DNA of 28,157 bases, from the NCBI GenBank assembly GCA_937901335.1, contig CALCHC010000070.1, positions 1 through 28,157 of the forward strand. Reading direction: 5' to 3'. Under the pieces are notes generated by a model, which was given only the letters and a program-made list of their open reading frames with translations, was not told the origin of the DNA and did not search any database. Positions 23,465 through 28,157 of this stretch are shown here, one piece after another; the first letter of the stretch is position 1; each line of letters opens with the position of its first letter. The DNA comes from an uncultured Phascolarctobacterium sp. (GTDB taxonomy: Bacteria; Bacillota; Negativicutes; Acidaminococcales; Acidaminococcaceae). Both the position numbers and the translations under genes were made by a program.

Positions 23465-23492
23465 GGCGTTCTCGATTGAGGACGCCTTTTTT
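23465..23492 (+). terminator. SAM riboswitch terminator
   Basis: GGCGTTCTC (23465-23473), a GATT loop and GAGGACGCC (23478-23486) are followed by six T. Confidence 0.92.
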
Positions 23493-23534
23493 ATTTTTTA
23501 GGCAAGCGTGTGTATTAAAAGAAAGGAAACTAGA

Positions 23535-24713
23535 ATGAGAAAATTATTTACTTCTGAATCCGTAACTGAAGGTCATCCCGATAAGATTGCTGACCAAATT
23601 TCCGATTCCGTATTAGATGCTATTTTAGCTCAAGACCCTAAAGGTCGTGTTGCTTGTGAAACTGTTGTAACCACTGGTCAAATCCACGTTGTTGGTGAAA
23701 TTTCTACTACCTGCTATGTTGATATTGCTAGCATTGCTCGTAATGCTGTAATTGAAATTGGTTATGACCGTGCAAAATATGGTTTTGACGGTAACACCTG
23801 TGGTGTGCTGATTTCCATTGACGAACAATCTCCCGACATTGCTATGGGCGTTGACAAAGCTTTGGAAGCAAAAGAAGGCAATGCTGCAGAAGAAGAAACC
23901 GGTGCTGGCGACCAAGGTATGATGTTTGGTTATGCAACCAACGAAACTGAAACCTTAATGCCCATGCCTGCATACTTGGCTAACAAACTTTCCTTGCGTT
24001 TGACCCAAGTTCGCAAAACCGGCGTGCTTCCGTACCTCCGTCCGGACGGCAAAACTCAAGTAACTGTTGAATATGTTGATGGCAAACCTGTTCGTATCGA
24101 TGCTATCGTAATTTCTTCCCAACATGCTCCGGAAGTTGAAAATGCTCAAATTCGTAAAGACATCATCGAACACGTTATCAACGCTGTAGTTCCTGCAGAA
24201 ATGTTGGACGAAAACACTAAATACTACATCAATCCCACTGGTCGTTTCGTAATTGGTGGTCCGCAAGGCGATGCTGGCTTGACTGGTCGTAAAATTATCG
24301 TAGATACCTATGGTGGCATGGCTCGTCACGGCGGCGGTGCTTTCTCCGGTAAAGACCCCTCCAAAGTTGACCGCAGTGCAGCTTACGCAGCTCGTTACGT
24401 TGCTAAAAACGTTGTTGCTGCAGGCTTGGCAGATAAATGCGAAATCCAATTGGCTTATGCTATCGGTGTAGCACAACCTGTTTCCGTTTTGGTTGAAACC
24501 TTTGGTACTTCTAAAATTGACGAAGAAAAAATCGCTGAACTGGTTAAAAAGAACTTCTCTTTGAGCCCCAGCGGTATCATTCGTGAATTGGACTTGCTCC
24601 GTCCGATTTACAAACAAACTGCAGCTTATGGTCACTTCGGCAGAACTGATGTAGATCTGCCTTGGGAACACACTGATAAAGCAGCGGCTTTGAGAGAACA
24701 AGCTGGTTTGTAA
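23535..24713 (+). CDS. metK: S-adenosylmethionine synthetase
   Basis: 392 residues from ATG 23535 ([16 protein letters not shown]), with AAAGGAAA upstream. An in-frame start 27 bases earlier lacks a good binding site and adds non-family residues. It makes SAM from methionine and ATP. H14 in [14 protein letters not shown], the [12 protein letters not shown] motif, and the [16 protein letters not shown] loop with its ATP-binding lysines are all present. It is controlled by the SAM-I riboswitch in its leader. It is followed after 27 bases, without a terminator, by an NhaC-family carrier gene. Confidence 0.98.
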   Translation: MRKLFTSESVTEGHPDKIADQISDSVLDAILAQDPKGRVACETVVTTGQIHVVGEISTTCYVDIASIARNAVIEIGYDRAKYGFDGNTCGVLISIDEQSPDIAMGVDKALEAKEGNAAEEETGAGDQGMMFGYATNETETLMPMPAYLANKLSLRLTQVRKTGVLPYLRPDGKTQVTVEYVDGKPVRIDAIVISSQHAPEVENAQIRKDIIEHVINAVVPAEMLDENTKYYINPTGRFVIGGPQGDAGLTGRKIIVDTYGGMARHGGGAFSGKDPSKVDRSAAYAARYVAKNVVAAGLADKCEIQLAYAIGVAQPVSVLVETFGTSKIDEEKIAELVKKNFSLSPSGIIRELDLLRPIYKQTAAYGHFGRTDVDLPWEHTDKAAALREQAGL

Positions 24714-24740
24714 TATTTTGATTTGAGGGATAGGGAATTA

Positions 24741-26045
24741 ATGAAAGATTTGAAGGAATTACTTGATTATCAAGAAGATAAAAATATAATGGCACTGTTG
24801 CCTATTTTCGTATTCATAGTACTGTTTGTAGGTAGCGGTATCATTACCGGTGACTTTTATCTGATGCCTACTACCATGGCGTTTTTGGTAGCACTTTTTG
24901 TAGCACTTTTACAAAACAAAAAGTTCAGCTTTGAAGAAAAACTGGTAGTAGCTGCAAGTGGTGCAGGCGATGTAAACATTATTACTATGTGCATCATCTA
25001 TTTGCTGGCTGGCGTGTTCAGCGCAGTAGTAACTGCTGCTGGCGGCGTAACCAGTACCGTAAACTTTGCTTTAAGCATTATTCCGGTAGACTTTGCTGTA
25101 ACTGGTTTGTTCCTGATGGGTTGCTTTATCTCTTTGGCAATGGGTACTTCCTGCGGTACTATCGCAGCACTTGCTCCCATTTCCGTGGATATTGCTACTA
25201 AAACCGGTTATAATCCGGCGATGTGTATTGGCGCAGTAGTGTGCGGTGCAATGTTTGGTGATAACCTTTCTATGATTAGTGATACTACCATTGCGGCAGT
25301 TCGTACTCAAGGCTGCGAAATGAGCGACAAATTTAAAGCTAACTTTAAAATTGTTCTGCCGGCAGCAATCGCAACCGTTTTGATTTTCTACTCCATCTCC
25401 AGTGGTAACGCTTACGTGGCTAATACTGATTTGCAATACAATGTTATTCAAATCGTACCCTATTTGCTGATTTTGGTTGGCGCAATCTTTGGCGTGAACG
25501 TATTTGTTCTGCTTGGTGGCGGTACCATTGTTTCCGTATTCGTTGGTTTGTATACTGGTACCTTCACTGCTGGCAATATCCTTGGCTTGACTGGCAAAGG
25601 CTTGTCCGGTATGTACGAAATCTCCATTATTGCAATATTGGCAGCGTGTATTAGTGCTCTTGTTAGAATGAACGGTGGTTTCAAATGGATTTTGGACAGC
25701 GTACAAGGTAGAGTAGGTGGCTACAAAGGCGGTCAATTTGGTATTGGTGCTCTTGTTTTGATGATGGACTTTGCTACTGCGAATAACACCATCGCAATCG
25801 TATTGGCAGCTCCTTTGGCAAAACAAATTGCTGAAACCTTTAAAATCTCTGCAAAACGCAGTGCATCTCTTTTGGATATCTTTTCCTCTGTTGGTCAAGG
25901 TTTGATTCCTTACGGTGCGCAACTGCTTTCCGCAGCAGCTCTTACCGGCTTGACTCCGCTGGTAATTATGCCGTACTTGTATTATCCGATTCTTATGTTG
26001 GTATGCGTTGTAGCGTATATCCTCATAAGCAAAGAAGGCGAATAA
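24741..26045 (+). CDS. NhaC-family carrier, candidate methionine-linked transporter
   Basis: 434 residues from ATG 24741, with GGGATAGGGA upstream, and about 11-12 membrane helices. The NhaC-family core includes GTSCGTIAALAPISVDIA and, after it, AVVCGAMFGDNLSMISDTTIAAVRTQGC, matching the GD.[LI]S..SDTT motif of this group. Members include Na+/H+ antiporters and amino acid carriers. Some NhaC-like proteins under SAM or methionine control have been proposed as methionine transporters (MetT). The gene shares the metK transcript, as no terminator or promoter lies between them, so methionine uptake is a reasonable inference but not proven by sequence. Confidence 0.88.
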   Translation: MKDLKELLDYQEDKNIMALLPIFVFIVLFVGSGIITGDFYLMPTTMAFLVALFVALLQNKKFSFEEKLVVAASGAGDVNIITMCIIYLLAGVFSAVVTAAGGVTSTVNFALSIIPVDFAVTGLFLMGCFISLAMGTSCGTIAALAPISVDIATKTGYNPAMCIGAVVCGAMFGDNLSMISDTTIAAVRTQGCEMSDKFKANFKIVLPAAIATVLIFYSISSGNAYVANTDLQYNVIQIVPYLLILVGAIFGVNVFVLLGGGTIVSVFVGLYTGTFTAGNILGLTGKGLSGMYEISIIAILAACISALVRMNGGFKWILDSVQGRVGGYKGGQFGIGALVLMMDFATANNTIAIVLAAPLAKQIAETFKISAKRSASLLDIFSSVGQGLIPYGAQLLSAAALTGLTPLVIMPYLYYPILMLVCVVAYILISKEGE

Positions 26046-26052
26046 AAAATAG

Positions 26053-26094
26053 AACCAGTTGTTTAAAGTGTTACACTTTAGCAACTGGTTTTTT
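26053..26094 (+). terminator. Terminator of the metK unit
   Basis: AACCAGTTG (26053-26061) pairs with CAACTGGTT (26082-26090), with an inner AAAGTG/CACTTT stem. A T run follows. Confidence 0.9.
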
Positions 26095-26121
26095 GTTTTT
26101 TCTTTTTAAATTATTTTATTT

Positions 26122-26150
26122 TTGGAATAAGTTAAGTTGTATGCTACAAT
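26122..26150 (+). promoter_or_regulatory. citC promoter
   Basis: TTGGAA (26122-26127) and TACAAT (26145-26150) are 17 bases apart, with an extended -10 TG at 26142-26143. Confidence 0.68.
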
Positions 26151-26189
26151 GGGAATAACATTTTCATATTAGCTCGAAATATTTTAACA

Positions 26190-26220
26190 CAATGGCTATA
26201 AAAATTACGATGTGCCATTG
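26190..26220 (+). promoter_or_regulatory. Leader stem-loop before citC
   Basis: CAATGGC (26190-26196) pairs perfectly with GCCATTG (26214-26220), ending 2 bases before the AAGGAG of citC. There is no T run. It may be a protein-binding or RNA-stability element. Confidence 0.45.
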
Positions 26221-26234
26221 AGAAGGAGATTATT

Positions 26235-27287
26235 ATGATTACAGAACGCGAGATTTATTTGACTAACCCTGAAGAAAAAAGAAAGATTGTTGAATTCTTG
26301 GAAGGCTTTAATCTGACTTTTACCGGTAACATTGACTATACCATGGGTCTTTATGATGGGGAAGAACTTATCGGCACCGGTTCTTTGGGCGGACGTGTTA
26401 TGAGAGATATTGCGATTAAAATGTCTTATCAAGGCAGAGGCTTAACTCGTCGTATCATTCGCAATCTGCAAATCGAATCTTATCGTCGTGGCGTAACCGG
26501 TAACCAAGTATATACCAAACCGGAAAACGTTAAAGTATTTGAACACGTTGGCTTCAAAAAAGTTGCTGTGGCTAAACCCTTTGCTGCTTTGTTGGAATCC
26601 GGTACTAATACTTTGGAAGAATATTTGGAACGCATTGGTCGTATCTTGGGTGCAGGTAACGGTAAAAAACGTTCTGCAATCATCATGAACTGTAATCCTT
26701 TTACTTTGGGACACCGTGCTGTAATTGAAGAAGCTGCTCGTAACAGTGATGAAGTGGTTATTTTTGCAGTACAAGAAGACCGTTCTGCAATTCCGTTCTC
26801 TGACCGTTTCTCTTTGATGAAACAAGGCGTTGCAGATTTGCGTAACGTTGTTGTAATCAGCGGTGGTGACTACATTGTTTCTAATGCAACTTTCCCCACT
26901 TACTTCATTAAAGGTACTGACGAATTGGCAGCACAAACTCGTCTTGATGCAATGATTTTCGCACAACGTATTGCTCCTGAACTGAACATCACTGCTCGTT
27001 ATGTTGGTGAAGAACCTAACGACAAGACTACTATGGCGTACAATATGGCAATGAGTGAAATTTTGCCGGAAAACGGTATCGAACTTCACATTATCCCTAG
27101 AAAAGAAGTTACTGAAGGCGAAGTAATCAGTGCTTCCAAAGTTCGTAGAGCAGTACTTGCTGGCGACTGGGATGCTGTAGCTGCTATGGTTCCGAAAAGC
27201 ACCTTGGTTTACTTGCAAAGTGACAAAGGCAATGAAATTATTAAACGTATCGAATTGATGGAAACTATCAAAGGCGGTATCAGATAA
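26235..27287 (+). CDS. citC: [Citrate (pro-3S)-lyase] ligase
   Basis: 350 residues, standard for CitC. The N-terminal GNAT-like domain (1 to about 120) has the YQGRGLTRRII acyl-CoA-type loop (65-75). The C-terminal nucleotidyltransferase domain has NPFTLGHR (154-161), a variant of the HxGH motif, and ISASKVRR (298-305). CitC acetylates the prosthetic group on the citrate lyase acyl carrier protein with acetate and ATP, switching the lyase on for citrate fermentation. The genes for the lyase subunits (citD, citE, citF) and for citX or citG are not next to it. Instead it is followed, after a terminator, by an NhaC-type antiporter. AAGGAG precedes ATG 26235. Confidence 0.95.
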   Translation: MITEREIYLTNPEEKRKIVEFLEGFNLTFTGNIDYTMGLYDGEELIGTGSLGGRVMRDIAIKMSYQGRGLTRRIIRNLQIESYRRGVTGNQVYTKPENVKVFEHVGFKKVAVAKPFAALLESGTNTLEEYLERIGRILGAGNGKKRSAIIMNCNPFTLGHRAVIEEAARNSDEVVIFAVQEDRSAIPFSDRFSLMKQGVADLRNVVVISGGDYIVSNATFPTYFIKGTDELAAQTRLDAMIFAQRIAPELNITARYVGEEPNDKTTMAYNMAMSEILPENGIELHIIPRKEVTEGEVISASKVRRAVLAGDWDAVAAMVPKSTLVYLQSDKGNEIIKRIELMETIKGGIR

Positions 27288-27295
27288 AAATACGA

Positions 27296-27332
27296 AACGC
27301 ATCTGCTTTTTACAGGTGCGTTTTAATTTTTT
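27296..27332 (+). terminator. Terminator after citC
   Basis: AACGCATCTG (27296-27305) pairs with CAGGTGCGTT (27313-27322), followed by a TTTAATTTTTT tract. Confidence 0.85.
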
Positions 27333-27366
27333 GAGGAAATGTATTTTGTATACAAAGATTTTTTTC

Positions 27367-27396
27367 TTGAATGACAATGGGTGAATGTAATAGAAT
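27367..27396 (+). promoter_or_regulatory. Promoter of the final NhaC gene
   Basis: TTGAAT (27367-27372) and TAGAAT (27391-27396) are spaced by 18 bases. Confidence 0.5.
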
Positions 27397-27459
27397 AATT
27401 AGCGTGTGTAAAATTTTTACTCAGTTTAAAAAGAAAAATATTTATTTGGAGGTTGTAAG

Positions 27460-28157
27460 ATGAGTGAAGAAAAGAAAACTAAAGTTTTAAGAAAACCGAC
27501 TTTCTTAGAAGCGTTCACCCCGCTTTTTGCAATGTTGGTTATTTTGACCTACGGTAAAGGCGTAAAAGGTTTCGCTACTGAACCGTTGCTCCTTTTGGTT
27601 GCATGCGTTGCAGCTTTTGTTGCTTTCCGCGTTGGTGTAACCTGGGACGATATTATGGATGAAGTTTGCATTAAAATTGCAAAAGGTATGCCTGCAATTT
27701 TGATTCTCGTAAGCGTTGGTGCTCTTGTTGGTACTTGGATGGCAGCAGGGACTATTCCTTTGATGATTTATTATGGCGTGCAAATGGTTGACCCCCAATG
27801 GATGCTGGTAACTTCTTTCTTGATTACCGCAGTTGTATCCGTAGTAACCGGTACTTCTTGGGGTTCTGTTGCTACTATGGGTGTTGCTCTCATGGGCATT
27901 GCTTCTACTTTGGGCGTATCCTTGCCGGCTACCGCTGGTGCTGTAATCGCTGGTTCCTACTTCGGTGATAAAATTTCCCCGTTGTCCGATACCACCAACT
28001 TGGCTCCTATCGCTGCAGGCAGCAACTTGTATGAACACATTGGTCATATGTTCTGGACCACTATTCCTGCAACCATCATTTCTTTGATTGTGTATGCTTT
28101 CATCGGTATGAATTCCAATGGCGCTGCTGACGTTAATTCTGCTTCCGTAACTAAAAT
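27460..28157 (+). CDS. NhaC-family Na+/H+ antiporter, 3' partial
   Basis: The open frame from ATG 27460 (MSEEKKTKVLRKPTFLEAF) has GGAGG at 27448-27452 and runs 232 codons to the window end without a stop. Hydrophobic helices alternate through the whole stretch. Motifs of the NhaC/MleN type are visible: VTGTSWGSVATMGVALMGIA, then AGSYFGDKISPLSDTTNLAPI. The GD.[LI]SP.SDTTN motif is the family's ion-handling signature. Such carriers swap Na+ for H+, or couple dicarboxylate or lactate exchange to these ions. The position after citC might hint at a role in citrate or malate metabolism, but that is only an inference. It is more typical of NhaC than the carrier after metK. Confidence 0.9.
   Translation, partial: MSEEKKTKVLRKPTFLEAFTPLFAMLVILTYGKGVKGFATEPLLLLVACVAAFVAFRVGVTWDDIMDEVCIKIAKGMPAILILVSVGALVGTWMAAGTIPLMIYYGVQMVDPQWMLVTSFLITAVVSVVTGTSWGSVATMGVALMGIASTLGVSLPATAGAVIAGSYFGDKISPLSDTTNLAPIAAGSNLYEHIGHMFWTTIPATIISLIVYAFIGMNSNGAADVNSASVTK

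Noticed and set aside
25071..26084. A 337-codon open frame on the minus strand inside the NhaC-family gene after metK
   Set aside because: Polar, low-complexity antisense translation opposite a well-supported membrane carrier.

Overview
The window (28,157 bases) looks like chromosome from a low-to-moderate GC anaerobic Bacillota. A Negativicutes relative such as Acidaminococcaceae/Phascolarctobacterium is my best guess, but this rests on gene content and codon style, not on a marker gene. Supporting signs are clear AGGAGG-type ribosome binding sites, T-box, SAM-I and yybP-ykoY riboswitches, the yicC-remA-gmk-rpoZ-coaBC gene order, RqcH, two BrnQ carriers, NhaC-type carriers and a citrate lyase ligase gene. 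No phage, transposase, CRISPR array or rRNA was seen.

Layout. 1-939: the 3' part of a class III substrate-binding lipoprotein gene (corrinoid or iron-chelate uptake type). 940-3273: a tryptophan T-box leader and a minimal trpBA pair; the TrpA is strikingly divergent at its active site. 3279-4447: a Mn2+-type yybP-ykoY riboswitch in front of a CaCA family cation exchanger. 4444-10046: a phosphate-starvation module, with a PhoP/PhoR-like two-component system, then Pho-box-like repeats, pstS (a circularly permuted form), pstC, pstA and pstB. 10094-11490: small cytosolic or membrane proteins (DUF3783, YajQ, YkvA/DUF1232). 11550-14197, minus strand: mscL (with a C-terminal zinc ribbon), brnQ and an Mrp-type Fe-S carrier ATPase, packed as one operon. 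14350-14850: a 113-residue protein resembling DnaA domain I and a single tRNA-Pro(CGG) with its own promoter and terminator. 14999-17603: tyrS and a second brnQ. 17642-19375, minus strand: rqcH. 19401-19785: two diverged, oppositely oriented copies of a long palindromic element in a gene-free gap. 19986-23238: yicC, remA, gmk, rpoZ, coaBC. 23283-26045: SAM-I riboswitch, metK and an NhaC-family carrier that is probably in the same transcript. 26235 to the end: citC without other citrate lyase genes, then the 5' part of another NhaC-family antiporter that runs off the window.

How it fits together. Several units join a metabolite-sensing RNA to matching genes: tRNA-Trp with tryptophan synthase, Mn2+ with a cation exporter, SAM with SAM synthetase plus a probable methionine-related transporter. 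The Pho module pairs sensor, regulator and high-affinity phosphate uptake. The items most worth following up are the palindromic element pair at 19401-19785, the TrpA with altered catalytic and phosphate-binding residues, the permuted PstS, and the stand-alone DnaA-domain-I-like protein.
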